From Sphaerolaimus hirsutus (taxonomy: Eukaryota > Nematoda > Chromadorea > Monhysterida > Sphaerolaimidae), in NCBI GenBank assembly GCA_964036195.1, contig OZ038450.1:21047208-21111207 (forward strand): 64,000 nt of DNA. The letters run 5' to 3'. Below are positions 45,201 to 55,800 of this stretch, piece after piece. Position 1 is the first letter of the stretch, and each line of letters starts with the position of its first letter. Below the pieces are notes generated by a model. That model was not told the origin of the DNA and searched no databases. It saw only the letters and a program-made list of their open reading frames with translations. The position numbers and the translations under genes are program-made.

Positions 45201-48200
45201 ATGCCAAACAAATTGATCGAGCCGCGTGGGTGTCCGCTGACAAGAAACTCTGCAATAAAACCAGTCGCCAACATGTCAAAAGCGGCGATATTAATATGGC
45301 TCATGGTTAGCGTGATTTCGGCTGTGGTGACATTTGCCGCGTTGTTCATGATTCTGATGCGTGTGAATGTGAACGAGCAGCCGAGACCGGATCCAGAAAA
45401 TGGATCGGTTATGACGATGGAGAATATTCTATTGAATCGAACTGAAGGTTTTAATGAGGTAAAAGTTGAATGTTTGCGACTCTGTTGGAGAATGATCAAT
45501 ATTTAGTTATTGCAATCATTTTATCTTGATATTTACACGCGTGTATTCTTTGCAAGGAGCAGTAAGTAACAATCTTTGAAAACAACATGGAGTTTGAAAA
45601 CACCATGGGGTCGTCCCGCACCCTGAAAAGTGTTAAATGTGATGCAAAATGTCTTACAAATTTATCAGATGTCATACCAAATGTCAAAAGTTCAGTATTA
45701 AAATAAAATCTCTTCTTTTCAATTTGATTGTCATTTCGCGCGACATTTGACATTTGCCACGACATTTCACAGAGTGCTGGACTGCCACCACACTGAATCA
45801 AAAACCCATCACTAGTATCACCAGCAACACCACTCCCAACCCACCAAAACCCAGACGCTCACCTGGTCAACCACCGAGGGCCACTCATCTCACTCTGGCC
45901 AGCCCCTCACAGCGGGCATGCACGAACAGGCGGGAGCGCCCATCCCGGAGGACGTGCGCAGGCGCCTCAATCGCATCACCTCCCCCGAGGAGCTCGGCGA
46001 GGAGTTCGTCGTGACCATCGACAATGATAATGAGAGTGAGGGGCAGGTATATGGATTTGGGGTGGGCGAGGCCATGCCGCCGCCTGCGGTGCCTCTTGTG
46101 CAGGTTGGGGTGGGGGGGGAGGTTGAGTGTGACTGTATTTTGTGGATCTGGATGCGGATTCATTTCTTGTTTTTAGGCATTTCAATTGATTTTCGGAAGG
46201 TGATGTGATGTGTCAGCAGTCAGCACTGTAAATATAAATTGATGATAATAAACATGAATGTTACCAGTTTAAGTTGAATGCCAAAATAATTGGTTAATGA
46301 AAACCTATTTTTACAATAGGTAAGTTGATCGCAAATTCTCATGAAATTCTCACAAAAATTTACTTCACCCCTTGTATAACTCCCCAGTTAAAAAAACTGA
46401 TGAAAAAATCTCCACTGATAACTTATTCCAGGATTTCCCACTTCGTAAATACCGTATTTCCTCGAAATACCCCCGGGGGGTTTATTGTTTCAGAGTGAGA
46501 ATTTTGAGAGAAAAACGTGATAAATGCAACAATAACCACCATTTTTAAGTTTTTACAGCCTTATATAAGGATGTAGATGGTATAAACGATGTTCTAACAC
46601 AACACAGTAAGTGTTTTGAACATCTGTTATGCGTTTCCCGGACCACAAATCCATAGTGCCCATTTTGAGGGGAGGGGGGTATTTCGAAGGGGGGGGGGGT
46701 ATTTCGAGGAAATACGGTATATTTACGATATCATACTTACGACCTGTCAAATTTCTTTCATCAAAAAGTTCAAACTGAATTCAGAAAGGCGAGGGAGGTG
46801 CCGCGTCCATGTCCAAGCCGGTGGTCAATTTCGCCATCAGAGACATCAACCACGAGAGAAACCGCAGTTAGTGCATTGGAAATTGATTGATCTGTATTTT
46901 GTTTGTTTGTTGGATATTGGGGCGGGGGCCGGGGATGCTGTGTTTGTCGAAATTTACTTTTTTTAGCTCCACAAACACGGAAAAAATGTTTGCTTTTGGT
47001 ATTCTACTTGACAAGCTTCCGATATGTGTGGGCGGACTTTCAACAATAAATTTTATAAAATGTACACAAACATTTCCATTGTATTTTTTTCGGTCGACTC
47101 TTCTGCGACAAAAATCGAGTACAAGCGGTAAAAAATTTTCAACTAAAATATCTATGAATCATAACTAGGTAATTGTGCCGCATTGTGTGATAGAAAGAAC
47201 GGAATGTTTATTTATGGACCTTGTCCTTGAGTTGTACAAATGGACTCGACTTCAAAACTATTTACAGTCTAGTGGAATGATGTACCCGGACATGAACAGT
47301 GAGGAAATTTTATTGCCAAAAACGTCCAGAATTATTAGACAACCTCGGCAGTTTGCTTACTTGATTGAAAACGAAAAACCTGCCCGATATTTGCAATGAA
47401 TTCATAATTGGTAGCTACACTAATACAATGAATCTAGCCCGAGAATATAATGCGGTCCAATTAAATCCCGCCCCAAGTACCATTTTTCGATACCTAGCAA
47501 TACTATCAATCTCGATGGAAATCACTAATAGCTGCACATCAGGCAAAACTACAAGTGCGGTTTGCCCTAACAAAAATCAACCTTCAGATCTGTACCAGAC
47601 GATTACGAGCGGAAATGTAGCGAATGGAAACGCATCTGATACTGGTGGAGATTCGGATACTAGCGGTGAAGATATTGAAGTTATCAGGCATCCGAGGAAA
47701 GGTGAGCGTAAGAAATTGCGTTGGTATACTCGGCGGACCGCAAAGCATGCGCAGAATTATACCATAATTAAATTAATAAAATCTTGTGAAAAATTTCGTA
47801 ATTAATTACTCCACAGTAAAAACCAAATAAAAAAAACTGTATAATTTTTGGTTATTTGTTCAGATGGGTTATGGTAGGTTTCCATACCAAGTGTGATGTC
47901 TGCCGAGTATAAGAATTTGTTTATTATTTCGAGTTAATGCAAAAGTAAAATGGGAATAGCGCACCACCACTGAACTGACATCATTCACTATAATAAAATC
48001 TTTTTCGGTAACTTAAACCTTCCTGAAGTATGCATACTGATCGGACTGAACGCAAAGCGTGTTAACGTTTCTGATGAATAAAGTCATGTTACCGTATTTC
48101 TTCTAATAGAAGAGCGCCGTTCTATTTTTTTCGTCTGCTTTTTTACCTGCCGTTCTATTGGAGGCTGCCGTTCTATTTTTTCACCATTTTTTCTCACGCA

Positions 48201-50021
48201 GATTTCTCATTTCAACATAGCCTTTTTTTAGTGAAGCTTGAGCAATATTTTAATATCAGAGCATCAATTGAAATTTATTTGAGTACTTTGAATGCTCTCA
48301 CAATCCATTGTGATTGATTTCTGTGTATTGCTGGCACACTCCCAACTTAATTCCTACCTGCCGTTCTATTGGAGGTGCCGTTCAATTAGAGGGTGCCGTT
48401 CTATTGTTTTCGTGAGTGCAAAAACGTGCCAAAACCTGCCGTTCTATTGGAGGTGCCGTTCTATTGGAGGTATGCCGTTCTATTAGAAGAAATACGGTAC
48501 ATTATAAAGCGTGTGCGCTCAGTAGACTCTATGCACGATAGAAAAAACAACTTCCCAACCCCCAACCTCCCAACCCACTCACCAGCGGGCGACCAGTGCG
48601 TGCTGATGGAGATCTGCGTGCCCTTGCCCGTGCCCAAGCAGATCTCCCAGTACGTGTTCCCCGCGTGCATCGCTCTACCCCAGTGCGTCGGCGGCTGTTG
48701 CGACCAGGACGATGCCTGCCACGCCAGCGAGACCAGGCCAGTTATTGTACATGTGAGTGATGGGGGTTGCGGGAAGATTGGTGGATTTTGAGGGTGGTTT
48801 AGTTTGCCCCCTCCCCCCCAATGTTATTGTGATCTGTCACATATGTCACATTTTAGTTAAAAAACAGAATGACCAAAACAAATTCCTTTTCTAAATTGTC
48901 TATGTTTCAAATATGTCTATGTCTATAAATGGTGAATACCCCTGGATATCTGCGCTCAGTGGACATCAGCAGCACATGTGCCGCTGCTACATGGTGCCAC
49001 GAAGCTGGTGCCAATACACTGGTGCCGCGCCACATTCCCAGCTATCATCATCTCTGCATGCAGCTGCATTTGGACAATGGCTAGTTGCCTTGCAGCATCT
49101 GCGCTTTGCCACCTAATGATGCACACATCCTGCTCAGAAGATGTTGTGACAACACAATAGACTATCGCAATGTGCAGCACAGTTGGTGTGTTGAGCACAC
49201 AGCCATGGCGGCAAAATGAAGAAGTTACAGATGGTTACAAACTTACAGCTGGCGCATGTGTCCAGATGTCCAGTGAGCGCGGATGTCCGCTGCGCCGAAA
49301 TGTCTAGATTTTCAGGAAAAAAATTGCACGAAACTGCAGCACCCATCAATAATAATGAGACGCTCTCTAACACTTCTACCACTATAAAGGTACCAATCAC
49401 CTCTAACCCCCCCCCCCAACCAAAAGGCCCTACGCTACGTCTACTCGGGCACGGGCAAGTTCGTCGGCCACAACATCACCGTGCGCATGGAGAAGCACAT
49501 CGAGTGCGCCTGCAGAAAGTGCACCAGGCAGAAGCGCTCGTGCCACGCCAATCAGATCAGGCACAATTGCAACTGCGTCTGTCCCAATGCATATGAGAGG
49601 GCCCAGTGCACTTGTGAGTGTTGGGTTAGGGAAGTTGAGAGCCTGAATTTGAAGCTTCAATCTGGTGCCAGTTCCAGACCCTGTAAAGTGTGAAATGTCA
49701 CGCAAAGTTTCAAAAGTCATGGAAAATGTCCTAGACAATGACAAATGAAGAAACGAAGTTCAGATAAATTTACATTACTTTTGACAATTGCACGACATTT
49801 GACATTTTACACGGTCTGAGAGTGCTCCCAGATGGATGGAACCACATTCAATTTTCCTTGGTGTACTGTGTGTAGATCGCTGAGTTCGCCCAAAATTGTT
49901 TTTTTAATGATTTTGTTGTGCACACGCAGACCCGCGGTCGTGGGACGAGGACGCGTGCGAGTGTCGGTGCAACATCGTGTGCCCCCCTGGACAGCTGTCC
50001 GACGCCCAGTCGTGCATGTGA
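45201..50021 (+). CDS. PDGF/VEGF-like growth factor B
   Basis: Proposed exons are 45201-45458, 45903-46103, 46785-46866, 48586-48752, 49427-49613 and 49930-50021; phases match at every junction and give about 328 residues. Exon 1 supplies a hydrophobic segment (AAILIWLMVSVISAVVTFAA) after 24 residues, so membrane insertion as a signal anchor is possible; a shorter start at MSKAAIL fits a signal peptide better. Exon 2 is a prodomain (SPEELGEEFVV, FGVGE). Exon 4 holds the cystine-knot core CVLMEIC, YVFPACIALPQCVGGCC. Exon 5 gives VGHNITVRMEKHIECACRKC. Exons 5-6 create CTYPRSWDEDACECRC, the C-x10-C-x-C-x-C motif of VEGF-C/D and invertebrate PVFs. Assignment of exon 1 to this gene and the GTTAGT donor after 46866 are the weakest points. 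Secreted ligand for a receptor tyrosine kinase, inferred. Confidence 0.82.
45607..45790. mobile_element. Introner-family element in intron 1 of PDGF-like B
   Basis: GGGGTCGTCCCGCACCCTG at the left and ACAGAGTGCTGGACTGCCAC at the right are diverged family ends, with GTTAAATGTGATGCAAAATG and inverted CATTTGACATTTGCC words inside. It sits within a longer intron (45459-45902). Confidence 0.7.
46452..46717. mobile_element. TA-flanked G-rich foldback MITE in intron 2 of PDGF-like B
   Basis: CCGTATTTCCTCGAAATACC and GGTATTTCGAGGAAATACGG are a near-perfect inverted pair flanked by TA, with G-runs of 6-10 between words. Short and little diverged. Confidence 0.85.
46950..47920. other. Unresolved repeat-like region with two short open frames
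   Basis: Open frames at 47175-47399 and 47365-47805 have no recognised domain and overlap in different frames. The 47785-47910 stretch (ATGGGTTATGGTAGGTTTCC, CAAGTGTGATGTCTGCCGAG) is repeated at 9060-9225 in a collagen 2 intron, so part of this is a dispersed repeat whose edge resembles the GTCTGCCGA element tips. It lies within intron 3 of PDGF-like B. Confidence 0.45.
48092..48497. mobile_element. TA-flanked foldback, CCGTATTTCTTCTAATAGAA subfamily
   Basis: CCGTATTTCTTCTAATAGAA and TTCTATTAGAAGAAATACGG are exact inverted ends flanked by TA. Words TGCCGTTCTATTGGAGG repeat on both sides. It ends 88 bp before the cystine-knot exon of PDGF-like B. Confidence 0.88.
49665..49831 (+). mobile_element. 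Introner-family element in the last intron of PDGF-like B
   Basis: GTGCCAGTTCCAGACCCTG at the left and CGGTCTGAGAGTGCTCCCAG at the right have the GT and CAG edges in sense orientation. It is embedded in a longer intron (49614-49929) whose outer sites keep the reading phase, so its own sites are probably redundant or alternative. Confidence 0.85.
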
Positions 50022-50686
50022 GGCACAACTCTGATCTTTGTTTGAGTGTGCAAGATTACTGGCGTCTGAAAAACATGGTCCTCAACATGTGGGGTCAGAA
50101 GTTTTGGCGCTAAATTTAGGTGTAAACCGGTTTGCTAAGGACCAGTGCCAAGTGCCAAGTTAAAGAGGTTGACAACTTTGTAGTTAGTCACACGCTTATT
50201 GCATCGCAGTTGCATGCTGCCATTCAACGCGTGGAAAAAAGACAATGATGCAGTTCAGCAGCACGATTACATGTCCAGAGATGTTATCAGAAACAGACAG
50301 AGGAGGCTTGATCAGATACTCCCTGATATCGGATTTGTCAGGGCTGACCACAACTGAAAATAGCCACCATTTGCGCATTTAAGTGTTAATGAGCTTGTGA
50401 TCAAAGTGAAAACATTGTATTTTCTCCGCGGGTGGATTTCAGTCATTTTTACACAACTCACTTTGTTCACGATTGATTTTTAGTGCCATCTGAGAGTTGT
50501 TATTCATGCATAATAAACTGATATTTTATGACAAAACTTTTTGGAGTTTTTTTTGGAACTTCCAAGTGATTTTTTTGGAGTTTTTTGGAACTATTGTAAG
50601 TGTTTTGTAAAAATATTTTAAGTACCATTAGCGTTCCAACTTGACTAGCTTTAGGTACTTGACCAACATTTTTTAATAGAAGAAAC

Positions 50687-51635
50687 CAGAGTTGTACAAA
50701 TACTGGTATTTTCGGAAAACGTAAACGTAAATACCTTTTCTAAATTGTGAGTATTAATACTGAAAACGTAAAATACTTTTAAAATACACGGGCAAACGTA
50801 AAAAAAACGTAAACGTAAAAATTTCTTTGAACTGCACAACCCGTGATCAGATGCATTCAGGACGTAGCCAGGATTTTTGAGCGGGGGGGGGGCGAATTGT
50901 ATACGGAGCCCGGCGAACGGGGGGGCGGCGCCCCCCCCCCCCTAAAATTTTGCCTCTGCAGTAAGGGAATAGCGCCATGGTGCTGGCGCCATTTGTAGGC
51001 GTAACGCCATGGCGCCACTGGCGTTGGCATTGGCGCCAGAACGGCTGTATATGTCTGTATCTCAGGCATATAAAGCGACATAGAGCGAAATTTTGGGGGT
51101 TTTTACGGGCTTTGAGGCCGCGGATACTGGTCAACTGAAAATATATGTTGTGTGACGGTAAAATGCGCGCTTGCGCGCAAAATTTTTTCAAAATGCTACC
51201 AAATCGTCTGCTGGAAGTGCCATTTCTGGCACATTTTTTTAACCGGCCCGGGAAGGGGGAGGGGCGGGCCCCCCCCCGCCCCCCCCTGGCTACGTCCTTG
51301 GATGCATTAAATAACACCTTTGTTTTTCCTATTTCAAGCATTTCTCTGCTAATACGATCACATTTTTGCTTACCCATGTTATTTATCAAACAATTAAGCA
51401 GCTAATTGGCCAAAAATATAAATTGTACTTATTGTATCAGTAAAAGTTCAAAAATGCACTGTTTTTGTGCATATTCCATACGATTTTTACGTTTTCTCTG
51501 GTACCCGGGTAATTGTGCCAGGAAAACGTAACAAAACGTAATGGTATTTTTGGAAAACGTAAACGGGTAACGTAAATATAAATACCCAAATAACCGGGTA
51601 TTTCGGGTAAACGTAAATACGTTTTTCCAACTCTG
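50687..51635. mobile_element. hAT-like MITE, CAGAGTTG family, duplication GAAGAAAC
   Basis: CAGAGTTGTACAAATACTGG and TTTTTCCAACTCTG are flanked by perfect 8-bp GAAGAAAC (50679-50686 and 51636-51643). CGTAAACGTAAA words are subterminal. It hosts the nested element at 50858-51300. Bases 50022-50678 upstream contain no recognised gene. Confidence 0.93.
50858..51300. mobile_element. hAT-like MITE, CAGGACGTAGCCAGG ends, duplication GATGCATT
   Basis: CAGGACGTAGCCAGG and CCTGGCTACGTCCTTG are inverted ends flanked by perfect 8-bp GATGCATT (50850-50857 and 51301-51308). Long G and C runs lie just inside the ends. Nested in 50687-51635; it carries GGCGCC words near 50970-51045. Confidence 0.92.
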
Positions 51636-52214
51636 GAAGAAACCTATGATGAAAATCATAAATAGGAAATAAATAAACAGAAATCATTATAAGATTTTCG
51701 GTGAGTATTTGCCACAGTTTAAAATAGCATCAACTTTTCACTGTTTTGGAAGATTTCTCTATCTCACGATTTACATATAAAATCGACGGAGAATAAATTA
51801 TTAACAGGAACACAACAAAGAACAGAAAAAATTCCGAGAAACGCTGTGTTTCCAGTTACGTACAAGAATTGTAGCAACAAAAAACAACAAAGAAACATAA
51901 TATCTCATATAGATAAGAACGTAGAATATTTTAGTTTCTTTCACTCAATCAGACGCGTTTTAGATTGCTTCTTTTCTCCGCTATTATTCCCAAAAAGTTT
52001 TTTTGCACTGCACTGCGCCACCACAATTCACAACCTATGTTTACAAAAATTGTGGCAGAACTTCCAAAACGGCCAGTTCCGTACCGCTAAATTGGCGTTC
52101 TCGGTTTGGAAATAAATAAATACATTGATTAACAGTAGATATGACATCGTCAGAGTAGCGAGCACTTCACCATGAAAATGTTCCGTTGTTTTTGCAAAGT
52201 CGCGACCGACACAG

Positions 52215-52602
52215 GGGGGGTGCACTGATACGCACATCTGCCCGTTACGCACATTTGCCCGTTTCTTTCACTTGACACTTTTTAAAGTGATTTTCAGATA
52301 TGAGTGAAGTGAAAAACGCTGTGCAATGACATTAGTGAACTTTTTTCACTTCACTCATATCTGAAAATCACTTGAAAAAGTGTCAAGTGAAAAACAGTGA
52401 AAAATGGCTATTTTTCACTGTTTTTTTTTCACTTGACACATTTTCAACTGATTTTCAGATATGAGTGAAGTGAAAAAAGTTCACTAATGTCATTGCGCAA
52501 CTTTTTTTCACTTTACTCATATCTGAAAATCACTTGAAAAAGTGACAAGTGAAAAAACGGGAAAATGTGCGTAACGGGCATATGTGCGTATCAGGCCTGC
52601 CC
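52215..52602. mobile_element. hAT-like MITE, ACTGATACGCACAT ends, duplication CGACACAG
   Basis: Ends with ACTGATACGCACATCTGCCC and ATATGTGCGTATCAGGCC are flanked by perfect 8-bp CGACACAG (52207-52214 and 52603-52610). The centre is two hairpins of TTTCAGATATGAGTGAAGTG. Bases 51644-52206 show no recognised gene. Confidence 0.88.
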
Positions 52603-52896
52603 CGACACAGGTAGCAAATTTCGTTGCACATTTTCGTACAAAATTAAATGCAAACCGTCAAATACTAGGTCTTCCATCAGACAATGCCGTCTAATAATCA
52701 AGGGTTTACCCTGTAAAAGAACTGACAAGTCTCCGTGAAAACTGCGAGCACCGCCATCCCAATTATGTATCCTCGGAAACATGCAGGAAGTTTCCCAAAA
52801 ATGGAGAATAAATAAACCTCTGAGGCGCCAAAACACAGATCGACGTGGGGAAATAAATACCAGCTGCCAACAGACTCTACAGAACTGGTTGACAAC

Positions 52897-55800
52897 ATGG
52901 CAAAAGGGTTGCTGTTTGTGTGTCTAGTGGTAAGTAAGAGTGTGATTACGGCTGTGGAAAAAGTGTAGTGGTGCTTCGCTGGTTTAGAGCACTCATGTGA
53001 ACATTCAGCCAAGAAGCCTGGCCAGAGACCGCGCCATAATTGCCATTTTGCAGGACATTTTCCATGACTTTTGACACTTTGCACGACATTTGACATTTTA
53101 CAGGGCTTTTTCCAGGGTCTGGGCTTGGCTCCTGGCCGAAATTTTCTGCAAAGCAAACTACAAAGAGTAAACCGCAACACCAAAAACGCAGACACTCGGC
53201 TGGCCATCAATCAGTTCGGCTCAGTTTGAGCAGCACTTTTGGCAGCGACCGGCAGCGGAGCGGCGCGACCCGTCGCCCGACGAGCTCAGCGAGCAGATCG
53301 AGTTCGCGCTGGCAGGTGACCGTGGCAACGTGAACGGCTTCGGCGTGGGGGATGAAACACCGTTTGTGCAGGTCGGAGGGGGGGGGGGGGGGTTGTGAGT
53401 AGGTAGACTTTTGTGTGTCGGGGTGTACTGGGACTGGGTCTGGTGAAATCAAAAATAAAACTGTGTATCACTAATCGGTTCTCAGAAATCAAATCGGTAG
53501 GTCCTCCTGATCATTTGCATCTATTGTTGAATGGAGTCAAAATCGACCATCACTGGTGGGCCCATACCCAAAATACCCCCTCTATTTTACCCATTGCCAA
53601 ACCCTATGCTCTATGGTGTTCATACGAGTGATATCGCAGAGAGACAAAGGTGAATCCAAATCGGGGGCGCAGCAGCCAGCGCCAGGAGGCGTCGCACGCG
53701 ACAGCCCACCAGGCGGTCAGTCTGTGATACAAAAATAGGCGTTTACTGCTTTAGTTTGTATTTTTTACCACACGCTTGTAGAATGCTCGCAGAAAAAATC
53801 ATGGTGAGTCACTCACATCACATCTAATTTTGATAGAAAGAACATAGGTATACGGTACTTCCTCGAAATACTCCCAGCTTGTTTATTATTCTGCCAGCAA
53901 ATTTTGAGGGCGGGGGTTAATTCGAGGGGGAGGGGGTATTTCCCCCCAGCACATTCAGCGATACTCCTAAATAGTGCATTTAAATAGTTTCTCCAACACA
54001 AACAGATCCCACAGACACAGATGCTGCACCTGCCGACAAAGAACCTGCTGAGGTACTTTGGTCTCCGAAACAAGGTCAGTTTGAAACTAGGTAAATGCAC
54101 CCGAATATCTACCTAGGACCTACCTAGGTAGATTCATTTTAAAAGTGCAAAAGTGTCATACTGTGAAAAAGGCGGCGCTTGTATAAAGCATGTAAAAAAA
54201 CTTTTGAAAAGTACACGTGTACAGCAAATGTATTTCAGAAATTTCAAATCGCAATGTCTTGTTGCTAAAATAACGAAATCTTGATGATATCATATCATTT
54301 TTCTACAATAATATTTACTAAATAATCATTAACAACAACATCTATCATTTATTTCAGTGTAAAAATCACTCTCACATGGTAAAAAGTATTAGCTTTTACA
54401 TTTTCCATGAAAAAATACCCGTAAAAATATTCTAAAAATACCATTTCCATATTCTAAGTAAAACTCAATTTCACATTTTTCTGGAAAAAAGTAACTTACT
54501 CACATGTAGAGTTCAAACGGGATCCTGAATCCCGAGAAGTTTCAGGATTTTGTGGTCCCGATCCCGATCCCGAAACCTCAATCCCGATCCCGAAATTTGA
54601 AAAAGCCAAACCTGATCCCGATCCCGAGATTTCGAAAATCCCAATCCCAATTCCAAAAAATGCCCCAATCCCGATCCCGGAAAAATTCACAGACACAAAA
54701 GATGCCAGAAATGGCACTTTTAAAGGACCATTTTGTATCCAGTTTGCAAAAATTTTGCACGCGAGTGCGCATTTCCCAACCTCCCTCTATATCTCTGTTG
54801 CGTGGGCATGGACACCACTACAAATGGACTCGATACAGTGCCCATTACCATAGTTTAAGGTTAATACACAAGCATAAATGGTAGACAGTGGTGTGAATGA
54901 CAATGCCAGGCAGCCCATTGCGCAGTGCCTAAATGATTCCATAGCAGTGTTTTGGATGCCAATTTAATCCAACGTTTCTGGCATTGTTTCGGTTTTGGGT
55001 CATTTTGTGAATTGTCAGGTAAAAACCGTGACAACCAATTTTTTAGGCCTAAATCCCAATCCCGAAAAAAGCCAATCCCGATCCCGAAATCTCAAAAAAT
55101 CAATCCCGTTTGAACCCTACTCACATGCACTCACTACTACAAATGATTACAGAAAAAATACGTATTTTACATTTTCCACGCCCAGCAGTGTCTCAAAAAA
55201 GTATTTTACATAAATACACTTTAAAAAAGTACCTTCAACAACTCGGCGACAGTGTACGACCGGTGCGTGCTGCGTGCCGGTGCCGGGCGCCGAGGACACA
55301 GAGCTGTACGTGTTCCCCCGGTGCATCGAGCTGCCGCGGTGCGTCGGCGGCTGCTGCAGTCGCTACCGCACCTGCGACGCGGAGATCACCAAGCCAGTCA
55401 TAGTGCACGTGCGTTTGAGTGGAGGGGCGTCATACTGTCACCTAAATAATTGGCGGCCTACACATTAGTTGACACATGTGTGTCAACTCAGATTTCAACT
55501 TAACGTGTGGCACAGCGATCTCCCAATGCACTTGCCTAACATTTATTTTCCAACATTGTCACATGTGCATCAGGAAGCGCTCTGCGCATGTGAGGCCGAA
55601 ATCTAAGTTTACACAGGTGTCAAATAGTGTGCAGGCCGCCAATTAGTCCCCCAGTGAGAATTATGAGTGATAGCTCTCCTACTTTCACCCAACACCAGTA
55701 GTTGACAATGACACCAGATATCAACTATCAACAGTTTCCGATCTCAATTCAAAGTTTCCTGACGAGGCGACAAATGACGTTCCAATGCAAAACCGTTGTA

